Of a stretch of 64,000 bases of DNA, positions 16,782 to 25,593 are shown piece by piece. Made by a program: the position numbers and the translations under genes. Source of the DNA: Aureliella sp046290675 (GTDB lineage: Bacteria; Planctomycetota; Planctomycetia; Pirellulales; Pirellulaceae); NCBI GenBank assembly GCA_046290675.1, contig JBKAHA010000011.1:153936-217935 (forward strand). Reading direction: 5' to 3'. Each line of letters starts with the position of its first letter. The first letter of the stretch is position 1. The notes under the pieces were generated by a model that saw only the letters and a list, made by a program, of their open reading frames with translations, had not been told where the DNA came from and made no database searches.

Positions 16782-18232
16782 TAGTTCAATTCCCTTGCGC
16801 GGTCCGTGGCTGCTTGAGCCTCCACTTCCTTCCCGAGCTGACGCAAGGCTCGGGCGAGCAAGCGATAGCCTCCCGAACTAGGCTCGCGTCGCAATGCGTC
16901 GTTTAGGTAAATGACGGATTCTTTAGGGCGATCACGGTCTAATAGGAATTCTCCCATTGCTGCATACCCGACCGCTGATAGCGGCGAAATCGAGATGGCA
17001 AGTTGTAGGTAGGACTCCGCTTGGTCAAACAACTCTGCATTCGACGCCGCTTTCGCCGCCAGGAGATAATTCATGAAACTCTGCGGCTCGAGTTCCATGA
17101 TCCTCTCGCGAACGTGAAATTCGTCAATAAATTGGGATTGCTTACCGTAGACTTCGGCTAGGGTTCGGTAGGGGCCCAAGTTCGATGGATCTAAGGCGAT
17201 CAACCGTTGGTTGATCGCTTCCACCTGATGCCAAAGTTTTTCATTCTGGTAAACGGCGTTGGCTTCTTGGAGAACACTGACCAAAGTCCTACGCGCTTCG
17301 CCTTCGGATGCGGCTTGGTAACGTTCCTGGCCGGCTACAGGGTGATCTACAACGAATTGCTTTAGCTCATCGCCGTAACTCGCCGCGGCACTCTTGTCTT
17401 TCAGTTGAATCGCTGCATTCATCAATGCCGAATACAGCGGCTTGCTGCTGACTCCCAGTTCCTGTGCACGCAACAAACTTTGTTGTGCCTGTTCCGGCAA
17501 CCGAAGCTTAAGTTGGGTTTGGCCCAGTAGCAGCCAGTGGGGACCCTGCGCTGATTCTATTTCCAAGAATCGCTCGAGTTCGGCAGAGGCCTCTTGGTCT
17601 CGCCCTAAATTGGTTAATGCTAGTGCAATGTGGTGAGAGATATCTGCCGAGTTCAGACCGTTTTCGCGTGCCTTCTCGAGGATATCCAGAGCTTCCTGGC
17701 TATCACCGCGGTTCAAGAAGTTGGCGGCTAGATTCATGTAGTAGGGTTCACCATTGGAATCCAATTCAATGCAACGCAGCCAAAGCTCCTCAGCTGCTTT
17801 CGTCTCTCGCAGCTGTGCTCTGCAAACCGCGGCGACGTGCAGCGAACGGGCGTCGTTGGGGAGCTCTTCGAGAAGGATATCCGCAACCAGTCTCGCTTCT
17901 GCTTCCAACGCGGCCGGCTGCATCGGTAAACGAAACTTGGGGAGACGTACTCGCGCCGAACTTTGCTGTTGGCTACCGGCAGCGGTGTCCTTTCTTCTTA
18001 GATCGGCTCCAGGCACCTGGGCGGCAGGAGTAGCCGGGCTGTTTACCAGCACTGGTGCGGGTTGGAAGGGATCCGGTGAAAGTGGAGGCGAGTCGTCGAC
18101 GGATCCCGCATCGGTGCTCGACCCGACCTCCGAAGTAGACCAAGCACTCCAGCCTAAGAAGGCCGCGAGGCACAAGTTCAACACGGTGCAGCCGAGGTTG
18201 ATAGTGGTCAAACCTTTATTGCGATCTTCCAT
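16781..18232 (-). CDS. Membrane-anchored TPR protein, module B
   Basis: A 483-residue protein with one N-terminal membrane helix (LGCTVLNLCLAAFLGWSAW), a Ser/Pro/Asp-rich linker (about residues 33-85) and then tandem TPR-like helical pairs to the end, e.g. PHWLLLGQTQLKLRLPEQAQ. The design and gene position match the TPR protein at 10447-11865: both are followed by CRTAC1 genes, and both carry a signal-anchor plus linker. Coupling to the CRTAC1 gene through TAATG implies roughly equal expression. It is probably an outward-facing scaffold for the secreted propeller protein. Partner binding is inferred from TPR behaviour and context only. No strong ribosome site precedes the ATG. Confidence 0.88.
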   Translation of the reverse strand: MEDRNKGLTTINLGCTVLNLCLAAFLGWSAWSTSEVGSSTDAGSVDDSPPLSPDPFQPAPVLVNSPATPAAQVPGADLRRKDTAAGSQQQSSARVRLPKFRLPMQPAALEAEARLVADILLEELPNDARSLHVAAVCRAQLRETKAAEELWLRCIELDSNGEPYYMNLAANFLNRGDSQEALDILEKARENGLNSADISHHIALALTNLGRDQEASAELERFLEIESAQGPHWLLLGQTQLKLRLPEQAQQSLLRAQELGVSSKPLYSALMNAAIQLKDKSAAASYGDELKQFVVDHPVAGQERYQAASEGEARRTLVSVLQEANAVYQNEKLWHQVEAINQRLIALDPSNLGPYRTLAEVYGKQSQFIDEFHVRERIMELEPQSFMNYLLAAKAASNAELFDQAESYLQLAISISPLSAVGYAAMGEFLLDRDRPKESVIYLNDALRREPSSGGYRLLARALRQLGKEVEAQAATDRARELN

Positions 18233-18672
18233 TTCTAGGTACGGTCGAAAGAAAAGTGGGGGATCAATTTACTTGCAAGCGTTTGTGGTCGGCGCAGGTC
18301 GGAACAGAGTCGTAACCAGGAAATCCTGGCTGGTTACCGAGATTCTCTTTCAAGATCCATAGAGCGTCTGACTTCGGGTGGCGAGTTCCGGCGCTTTATC
18401 TCCGTGTAAGGTCGGGTTCGTGCCCTTTGGCCGCTATTATCTCTCGTTGTGTAAGTTCTCTGCAAGGGATCGCAAAACGATTCTTCCGATCGCGTATCAT
18501 CGGGGGCAGAAATGAGCGGATCTGTCGAAATGGAAGGCCCAAGAAATGTTGAGTCAGTAGATCAAGTCGCTTCTTTCGAGGGCTTTCGCAAATCTGCGAG
18601 TGGCGCAAAAAAACGCGTTCGTTTGAATGTCCAAACGAACGCGTTGCTTTAATTTATGGGAATTGCTGCTTG
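18233..18672. other. Gene-free interval with terminator
   Basis: This 440-base gap lies between the TPR gene start and the end of the 1321-residue fusion gene. It contains the terminator at 18607-18645 and presumably the module B promoter. Short frames in it do not look coding. Confidence 0.5.
18607..18645 (-). terminator. Rho-independent terminator of the SGNH-like/cytochrome fusion gene
   Basis: AACGCGTTCGTTTG (18612-18625) and CAAACGAACGCGTT (18632-18645) form a perfect 14-bp stem with a 6-base loop. Read on the minus strand it is followed directly by a run of T (the A-run at 18607-18613), 27 bases after the stop of the 1321-residue gene. It is the clearest intrinsic terminator in the window. 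Confidence 0.9.
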
Positions 18673-21600
18673 CTAGTGTTTTCGGGTTTCCAAAACATAC
18701 TTCATCAGGTCGTCGAACTCCTGACGATTCTTCAGCATGCGTGCCAGATTCGCGGGCATCAGGCTGGTTCGCGAATCGGCGACATCCTCGATATCGTCCT
18801 GCGCGATCACGATGGGTTCGGTTTGCGCTAGGTTTCTGAGAACCAGCTCATTGTCGTCTTCAGAAACACGGATGCCTGTGTAAATATCGCCGTCCACGGT
18901 CAAGACTTTGATCTGAGCAAAATTCTTGTCGATTCGTTTCGCAGGGCGAAGTATCGAATCGACCAATTCAGCTGGAGTGATTTCGGTCTTCATGTTCGTG
19001 AGATCCGGGCCAATTCGAACTGCCCCGGCTGCAGGATCGTGGCATGAAGCACAGGCAGCAGCCGATTTGTAGAAGAGGTCTTTGCCACGCTTGGCGTCGC
19101 CGTTCTTCATTGCGGCGGCCGCGAGTTCTGCGGATGGAATGCCAAGCAATTTGTCCTCAAGCTCTTGGTTCGAGAAGGCTTCCGGATTGATACCGATATC
19201 CTCAAGGACCAATGCTGCTTCGAGAGGGTGATCCTCGAGTAGTTCGGCTGGTTTCCAGAAAGTAGTTCGATCTCTGGTTTCTTCGCGAACACGCTTCACG
19301 TCGGCAGGAGAAATCGTCGATGCACTGTTCCCCCAAGTGTTTCGAACGAACGTCAATACAGCCGCAAGTTCCTCATCGTTGAGAAGGTTCTTGAAGGCCG
19401 TCATTGGAGGAACTCCACGAGACGGATCGTAGGTCTTGCCGTGGACGGTGATTTCCCCCCACAATCCGTGCAACGCCATTTTGATCAGCCGATCCTCGCT
19501 GCCATTAACCCAAGGACTTCGCACGAGGGATGGATAGACGATCCCATTACCTTGACCATTCGACAAATGGCATGTGCCGCAATGGGATTCACGCTGGTAG
19601 ATTTCGGACCCAATTTCGTAGATGGCCTGATCTGCTTTGCTGAGCCGTTTGGGCGGATCGTACTTGACCAATTCGATCTCGGCGGGCGCTTCGAAACCGC
19701 TGGCGCCTTTCGCGTCAACGTTGTACCAAAAGTGTTTCACTGTCTTGGCCGCCATCGCAGCGTGCTTGACTGGCGATTCAAGCAGCTTGATGAGCAGCTC
19801 TTCGTTCTTCACGTTGTGTTGCTGGTGTACCCAGAGCGCTTCGAGCAAATGGTGAGCTTCGGTCTCGTCCGTTGGGTCAAAGTTCGCAGCCCACTTCTGT
19901 GCCGCAGCTACAACTGCTTTGGAGTCGCGACCGCTGAGTTCTACGCGACTGCGGTGCCGGACTCCGTTGACGGGGTGCTTCAAATTTTCAAGCAACGTTT
20001 CGATGGACTCGCCATGAATCGCGACTGGCTTCTGCAGCGGACGATCTTTGACGGTCAACCTAACGATCCGCCCGTGATAATGATCTCGATTCGGGTCACG
20101 AATGTTGTGCTGCATATGTCCGATGATGACATTGCACCAATCGGATACGTACAGGGCTCCGTCTTCACCAATGACCGCGTCCGTTGGGCGGAAGTTCCGG
20201 TCCCGACTGTTCAATAACTCGAGGCCAGGCGTGCCCCAGACCTCGCCGAATTTGCGGGGAGCTTTCTCACCTTCACCACCGGCAATTTTGATGTCGACCG
20301 ACGCGACGACTTGCTTGCCATTGAAGAATTGAATCTTGCCGTTATTGAATCGAGATTCGAAACCCTTGCGGTTCCAGACACGGAAACCTGAAATCGGCAC
20401 AGGCTTTTCGAAGTCCCCTCGCATCCAGGGATTCTTTTGCATGTTCGTATGAGCGAAGTTGCCTTTATCACCATCGACGAGAAGCTTGGCAGGGAATTGT
20501 CCGCCGTTGTACTCGCTCGACTGCGTGAGCGTGGCTGTGCTTGCGATATCTTTGCCACCGCTGATGACTTCGACCTCAGAGATGTTCATCTGCTGTCGGC
20601 CCTTCACGCTCAACTTGAATCCGGTGATCATCGCGTCCTTTAAGGCCGGGTGATTCACGGTGATCAAACCGCCGCCATCAGTGATTTCGACGTTGGGGAG
20701 CTCCGATTGCTCCGGCGCCATCTCTTGTTGCGATTCACCTTCTCGGTCTAGCTTGTATTGCTTAACCCCCAGGAACCCAATCGTATTGCAGATCAAGAAG
20801 TCTTGCTGAAGCTCGTCGGGGAAGTGCTCGGACGACATGATCGCATTGGCGGCAACAGGACGAAACTCCTTCTTCAGGAGCTCGTACATCTTGAAGCCTT
20901 TCCCTTCCGGTCGAACTTGATAGGACCGGCCACCGGTGCCGTCATTGGCGTAGCAATAACCCCAGTAATCAAAACTTGTGCCGTGTGGGTTTGGTGAGTT
21001 TCCGGCGTGTGGCGTGATCACAAATGTGCGCGGATCAAACCGGTACATTCCAGACGCACCAATACTCAGATTTCGTTTCCAAGGCGTCTCGTGGTTGTGT
21101 ACAAGGAACACACCACTCTGCCAGTAGATGCCGCCGTCTGGCCCAAATACAAGGTTGTTAGCTGCGTGGTGCGTATCGGAAGTGCCAAGTCCCTGCAGGA
21201 TTGGGAACCGCACGTCAGCCTTGTCATCGCCGTCAGTGTCCTTCAAGTAAAGGAGATCGGGGCCTGAGGTTACGAGCACACCGTCGTTCCAAAACTCGAA
21301 GCCGAGTGGATTATGGACGTAAGCAAAGATCTTACGCTCGTCCGCGACACCGTCGCCGTCATGATCTTCGAAGATCATCAGGCTGTCGTTCATGGCCTTG
21401 AGTGGTTCCCATTTGGGATACGTGTTCCAGCTAGCAGCCCACAGTCGTCCTTTAGCGTCGACTTGCATCTGAACTGGATTTGCGAGATCCGGGAACATCT
21501 CCTCGGAGGCGAAGACATTCAATTGATAACCTTCAGGCACATCGATTTTGGCGATGCTTTCTTCCGGAGTCAGATAGTCGGTGGAGCCCTCTTTTTCCGC

Positions 21601-22638
21601 ACTTGAGCTTTTACTTCCGCCGCCCACGTTCGAAATGACTTTGATTGGCGGAGGCACGTTGCTGTCGTCGGCTTCGATCTTTCGTCCGCTGGCAGCCGCC
21701 CAAATGACTTTATCGCGGTTGGCTGTCATGATGTCCAACATCGTGAGTTCGTGTTTGAGCACTTCTGCATTGCTTTGACCATCTACAAACGTCAGGGTAG
21801 AACGACCGCCCCAGATGTCGTTCCCATCGGTCGCGCGATAACGATTGTGCCAATGCCAGTTCTTGTCTTCGATTGTGGCGTAGAGGTCTGCGAGCGGCTG
21901 TCCGTCTCCCACCGTATTGCCTAGCAGTGCTGACGAGATAATGTCTGCTAATTGGCGGTAGCCGATGGCGTTGAGGTGGATGCCGTTGAGTGTCAGCTGT
22001 TCGCTGCTAGCAGCGAACATTTGAAATGTCGGCGAGTAAAGATCGACAAAAGTCGCTCCGGTTGCCTCTGCGGCTCGACGAGTCGCTTGAGTGTACGCAG
22101 CCAAATTTGTGTTGAGCGTCGTGCCTTCGGGCAAGTTGGGATTGCCCGTGTTCTCATAAGCGATCGGGCTGAACAGAACGAATCGGGTTTCGACTCCCGC
22201 AGCGCGCTGAATCTCTTGATACTCCTGCACCTTCTTTGCAAGATCCTTAGCGTATTGGTCCGCTCCATCCGTGCCTTCAAACGATTCGTTGTACCCGAAC
22301 ATCATCCACACGACTGTCGGATTGACGTGCTTGAGATAGTCCGTGTCGTTGGTGAATCCCTTGTTTCGAGGACGCTTGTTGACCATGTCCCCTGAAAAGC
22401 TCATGTTTCGGAAACGGACATTCTTGCCCGCGAGCTGATGTTGCAGAACGGTCTCGACCCACGGGGCGTGCTGCATTCGATCTGCCAGGCCATTGCCAAA
22501 AATGGCGACGGTGTCGTTCGCACGGAAGGCGACTTGGTCAGCGGCCAGGGCGACAAACGAATAGGAGAGGGCGCAGACTCCAAACAACAGGGCTCGAGTC
22601 AGCAAGTGGAAACGACAAAGCGGTTTCGGTGATTGCAT
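18673..22638 (-). CDS. SGNH-like / membrane-bound dehydrogenase / PVC-type cytochrome c fusion
   Basis: A 1321-residue exported protein (signal peptide to FVALAADQ). Residues ~30-255 resemble an SGNH hydrolase, but block I reads FGNGLADRM, without the catalytic Ser, so this part is probably not a normal esterase. Residues ~355-690 and ~800-860 look like the propeller of PVC membrane-bound dehydrogenases (VPEGYQLNVFASEEMFPDLANP is its usual opening, split here by length; also DHDGDGVADERKIF). Between them is a discoidin-like stretch (~685-790). A helical region leads to two heme motifs, CGTCH (~1022) and CASCH (~1196), the second in the C-terminal PVC heme-binding domain (RIGPDLTNM, ILRPAKRI). 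It probably oxidises a sugar-type substrate in the periplasm and passes electrons to its hemes; the substrate is unknown. It stands alone and ends at a strong terminator. Confidence 0.9.
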   Translation of the reverse strand: MQSPKPLCRFHLLTRALLFGVCALSYSFVALAADQVAFRANDTVAIFGNGLADRMQHAPWVETVLQHQLAGKNVRFRNMSFSGDMVNKRPRNKGFTNDTDYLKHVNPTVVWMMFGYNESFEGTDGADQYAKDLAKKVQEYQEIQRAAGVETRFVLFSPIAYENTGNPNLPEGTTLNTNLAAYTQATRRAAEATGATFVDLYSPTFQMFAASSEQLTLNGIHLNAIGYRQLADIISSALLGNTVGDGQPLADLYATIEDKNWHWHNRYRATDGNDIWGGRSTLTFVDGQSNAEVLKHELTMLDIMTANRDKVIWAAASGRKIEADDSNVPPPIKVISNVGGGSKSSSAEKEGSTDYLTPEESIAKIDVPEGYQLNVFASEEMFPDLANPVQMQVDAKGRLWAASWNTYPKWEPLKAMNDSLMIFEDHDGDGVADERKIFAYVHNPLGFEFWNDGVLVTSGPDLLYLKDTDGDDKADVRFPILQGLGTSDTHHAANNLVFGPDGGIYWQSGVFLVHNHETPWKRNLSIGASGMYRFDPRTFVITPHAGNSPNPHGTSFDYWGYCYANDGTGGRSYQVRPEGKGFKMYELLKKEFRPVAANAIMSSEHFPDELQQDFLICNTIGFLGVKQYKLDREGESQQEMAPEQSELPNVEITDGGGLITVNHPALKDAMITGFKLSVKGRQQMNISEVEVISGGKDIASTATLTQSSEYNGGQFPAKLLVDGDKGNFAHTNMQKNPWMRGDFEKPVPISGFRVWNRKGFESRFNNGKIQFFNGKQVVASVDIKIAGGEGEKAPRKFGEVWGTPGLELLNSRDRNFRPTDAVIGEDGALYVSDWCNVIIGHMQHNIRDPNRDHYHGRIVRLTVKDRPLQKPVAIHGESIETLLENLKHPVNGVRHRSRVELSGRDSKAVVAAAQKWAANFDPTDETEAHHLLEALWVHQQHNVKNEELLIKLLESPVKHAAMAAKTVKHFWYNVDAKGASGFEAPAEIELVKYDPPKRLSKADQAIYEIGSEIYQRESHCGTCHLSNGQGNGIVYPSLVRSPWVNGSEDRLIKMALHGLWGEITVHGKTYDPSRGVPPMTAFKNLLNDEELAAVLTFVRNTWGNSASTISPADVKRVREETRDRTTFWKPAELLEDHPLEAALVLEDIGINPEAFSNQELEDKLLGIPSAELAAAAMKNGDAKRGKDLFYKSAAACASCHDPAAGAVRIGPDLTNMKTEITPAELVDSILRPAKRIDKNFAQIKVLTVDGDIYTGIRVSEDDNELVLRNLAQTEPIVIAQDDIEDVADSRTSLMPANLARMLKNRQEFDDLMKYVLETRKH

Positions 22639-22823
22639 AGATCCAAGTCAATCGAAAGGTGGGAATTCAACGGCAAGCCAACGGAGAATACGCCTACCGG
22701 AAGGGACCTCTATTGTGCTTTAAATTCAGGGCTTTTGCACGTCCGCGATGGGGTATATTGCAAAGACGCGGCGGAAAAGGCCGTTCGGAACCAATTTTGA
22801 ATCTGAGTGGCGAGGCCGTTTCT

Positions 22824-23891
22824 ATGCGATTGCGATCCCTGCTTGTAGCCTTGGCGTTTTTGTTCGGTAACGTGGGCATCGATACCTGTCTGGCGCAAAC
22901 AAGCTCAGAACCGTCACCGAGCGAGGAGCAAGCAGAGCCGATCCAAGTCTTCTTGCTGCTAGGCCAGTCCAACATGCTAGGGTTTGGAAAAGTCGGCTCT
23001 GAAGACAGCCACGCAGAAGGAACACTATTTCATGCGGTACAGGAGAAGGGACTCTACCCGTACTTGGTCGACGATGAACAGCGTTGGGCCGCGAGAGACG
23101 ATGTTCGCAATGTGCGCGTTATGGGAAGCGGCCTCGGCGGAATGCGGTTGATTCAAAATGAGTGGTTAACAATCAAAGGCGGCAAAATTGGGCCTGAGGT
23201 TGGAATTGGGCACCAATTAGGCGATGCATTGGATTCGCCAGTGATGCTTCTGAAGAGCTGCATTGGTAACCGCGCACTTGGCTGGGATCTTTTGCCGCCC
23301 GGCAGTGAAGGGTTTGAATTTATGGATTCGAAGGGGGAGACGTGGATTCACCCAGGTTACAAGGGATCTCCGGAGCGATGGAAGAAAGGGACTGAGCCCG
23401 AGCCGATCAAGTGGTACGCAGGGATGCAATATGACGGTGATGTCGCGCGTGCGAAAAAAGTCCTTGCATCGATCGGTGACTACTACCCGGGAGCTAAAAG
23501 GTACGAGGTCGCGGGATTCTTCTGGTGGCAAGGCGATCGTGACAGTCGTAGTGAAGCACTCTCAAGTCACTACGAAGAGAATCTTGTTCGACTCATTGAT
23601 CAATTACGCCGTGAATTCGATGCCCCGCAGGCTAAATTCGTTTGCGCTTCCCTCGGGCAGACGAAGCGAGGAGCCACGGACGGCGGTGGCAAAATCTTGG
23701 ATGCTATGTTGGCGGTTGATGGGGGCTCAGGGAAATACGCTCGGTTTGCAGGTAACGTCGCGTCGGTTTATACGCATCCGCTTTCGAAGGGTGGCAGCTC
23801 GGGTGGTCACTACAGCGGGAACGCCGAGACCTACATGAATGTCGGCGAAGCCATGGGGCAAGCCATGGTTCGTTTGCTTGAGGTGGATTAG
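22824..23891 (+). CDS. SASA-type carbohydrate esterase (sialate O-acetylesterase family), exported
   Basis: The ATG at 22824 is preferred because GAGG lies 8 bases upstream and it gives a signal peptide (RSLLVALAFLFGNVGIDTCLAQ); the open frame itself begins at 22659 without support. The mature protein of ~330 residues opens with VFLLLGQSNMLGFG, the Ser-containing block of the SASA (DUF303) family, and carries FFWWQGDRDS (compare WWQGESDA) and a late GGHYSGNAE that could supply the histidine. These enzymes remove acetyl groups from sugars, including sialic acids and xylan. It is divergent from the cytochrome fusion with a 185-base shared upstream region, and is followed by the 180-bp repeat array. 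The family is clear; the true substrate is not. Confidence 0.88.
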   Translation: MRLRSLLVALAFLFGNVGIDTCLAQTSSEPSPSEEQAEPIQVFLLLGQSNMLGFGKVGSEDSHAEGTLFHAVQEKGLYPYLVDDEQRWAARDDVRNVRVMGSGLGGMRLIQNEWLTIKGGKIGPEVGIGHQLGDALDSPVMLLKSCIGNRALGWDLLPPGSEGFEFMDSKGETWIHPGYKGSPERWKKGTEPEPIKWYAGMQYDGDVARAKKVLASIGDYYPGAKRYEVAGFFWWQGDRDSRSEALSSHYEENLVRLIDQLRREFDAPQAKFVCASLGQTKRGATDGGGKILDAMLAVDGGSGKYARFAGNVASVYTHPLSKGGSSGGHYSGNAETYMNVGEAMGQAMVRLLEVD

Positions 23892-23931
23892 CCCAATAGG
23901 TTGGCGAAGCGTGGTAGATGCTACTGCTTGT

Positions 23932-24840
23932 CGTTGGAGTCCAACCTTTAGGTTGTCCGCCCTGCTTATTACTCGCTCTCATGCACCTGACTCGCCTGCT
24001 CCCCAGCTCCGTGTCCGCAGTCTCCCTTTCTTCCAGAGCTGATGCCGGAGCGGCGCGGCGTCGCGTTTTCGCGCTGCGTCAAATCCAACGGCCGCTCTGA
24101 CCCGGCCTACATGGCGCTTCGTTGGAGTCCAACCTTTAGGTTGTCCGCCCTCCTTATCACTCGCTTTCATGCACCTGACTCCCCTGCTCCGTGTCTGCAG
24201 TCTCCATTTCTTCTAGAGCTGATGCCGGAGCGGCGCGGCGTCGCGTTTTCGCGCTGCGTCAAATCCAACGGCCGCTCTGACCCGGCCTACATGGCGCTTC
24301 GTTGGAGTCCAACCTTTAGGTTGTCCGCCCTGCTTATTACTCGCTTTCATGCACCTGACTCCCCTGCTCCGTGTCTGCAGTCTCCATTTCTTCTAGAGCT
24401 GATGCCGGAGCGGCGCGGCGTCGCGTTTTCGCGCTGCGTCAAATCCAACGGCCGCTCTGATCCGTCCTACGGAGCATTTCGTTCGAGTCCAACCTTTAGG
24501 TTGTCCGCCCTCCTTATCACTCGCTCCCATGCACCTGACTCGCCTGCTCCGTATCCGCAGTCTCCGTTTCTTCTAGAGCTGATGCCGGAGCGGCGCGGCG
24601 TCGCGTTTTCGCGCTGCGTCAAATCCAACGGCCGCTCTGACCCGGCCTACGGAGCATTTCGTTCGAGTCCAACCTTTAGGTTGTCCGCCCTCCTTATCAC
24701 TCGCTCCCATGCACCTGACTCGCCTGCTCCGTGTCCGCAGTCTCCCTTTCTTGTAGAGCTGATGCCGGAGCGGCGCGGCGTCGCGTTTTCACGCTGCGTC
24801 AAATCCAACGGCCGCTCTGATCCGGCCTACATGGCGCTTT
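23932..24840. repeat. Five tandem copies of a 180-bp repeat
   Basis: Units begin at about 23932, 24120, 24300, 24480 and 24660. The last four are exactly 180 bases apart; the first is 188 because of an extra 8 bases (ccccagct). Copies are nearly identical, differing mainly at the junction (atggcgcttcgttggag or ggagcatttcgttcgag). Each unit holds overlapping inverted repeats: CAACCT-TT-AGGTTG in all, and GTTGGA-G-TCCAAC in the first three. Since 180 is a multiple of three, one frame (24042-24842) stays open for 266 codons as 60-residue repeats, but it has no good start or ribosome site. It is best read as a non-coding tandem array. Confidence 0.92.
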
Positions 24841-25047
24841 AGCAAGTTGAGGTCTTGGCCAACTCGTCGGGCCGTGCGGAAATGTCACAGCTGTGCAGCG
24901 GAAGTGTGCTGAAACTGTTCTGCTTTGGCAAATCTCAACATGAATGTCCGGCAGATTCTGTCCACGGTAGAAGGTGATCGCGACGGCATCGAAATTGCTC
25001 CCACTTGCTTTCGGACATTTCCGACTTCGCAATGAAAGGGGCATGCC
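24841..25047. other. Gap between repeat array and CBS gene
   Basis: These 207 bases follow the last repeat unit and lead to the CBS gene, whose ribosome site (AAGGGG) is near 25036. No other structure was seen. Confidence 0.4.
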
Positions 25048-25533
25048 GTGAAGCTTGCAACAACGACGGGGATTTACGCTCACCGTGTCAAGGATCTGAT
25101 GAGTAAAGATGTGGTGGCAGTGGAGGCTCGAGATACGATTCACGAAGCTCTGACTCTCATGGGGGAGAACCGTGTCTCGACGCTGCCGGTTGTCGACAAT
25201 CACAATCGTTGTGTCGGTATTCTTTCTACGGCGGATCTCGTCGATATGACTCGCGACTTAGATAGCGACATTGCGATGATCCACGCTGCCGACGACCGTA
25301 GCCTTCGCTTTTTGCTTGAGCGATTGTCTCAGCACGCAGGTGAGGAGTCCGTCCAGTCTTTTATGAGCGAGAGTGTGGCAACGATCAGTCCTGAGACTTC
25401 CATCGCGATTGCAACACGCGAAATGCTCAGGAACCAGATCCACCACCTACCAGTCGTGAATGACCAAGGGAAACTGGTCGGCATCGTTTCGAGCATCGAC
25501 ATCCTAGCTGAGTTTGCCGACGGGGCGCCTTAG
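25048..25533 (+). CDS. CBS-pair protein
   Basis: A 161-residue cytoplasmic protein made almost wholly of two CBS motifs: VKDLMSKDVVAVEARDTIH followed by NRVSTLPVVDNHNRCVGILS, and SFMSESVATISPETSIA followed by NQIHHLPVVNDQGKLVGIVS. CBS pairs bind adenine nucleotides such as AMP, ATP or SAM and act as energy or redox sensors. The start is GTG, with AAGGGG about 8 bases upstream. No enzymatic domain is attached, so it presumably regulates a partner. It converges on the malic enzyme gene, 60 bases away, which may be chance. The domain call is firm; the ligand and partner cannot be seen. Confidence 0.92.
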   Translation: MKLATTTGIYAHRVKDLMSKDVVAVEARDTIHEALTLMGENRVSTLPVVDNHNRCVGILSTADLVDMTRDLDSDIAMIHAADDRSLRFLLERLSQHAGEESVQSFMSESVATISPETSIAIATREMLRNQIHHLPVVNDQGKLVGIVSSIDILAEFADGAP

Positions 25534-25593
25534 ATCGCAGCCAATGCCATGGCCATGCGGATCGACTTTAGTGCGCTCCGCCCTTGTTACTGC

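Noticed and set aside
23932..24840. CRISPR array
   Set aside because: Units are 180 bp and identical throughout, with no alternating unique spacers and no cas genes.
24042..24842. 266-codon open frame across the tandem repeats
   Set aside because: It exists only because the 180-bp unit keeps the frame; there is no ribosome site, and the composition is not protein-like.
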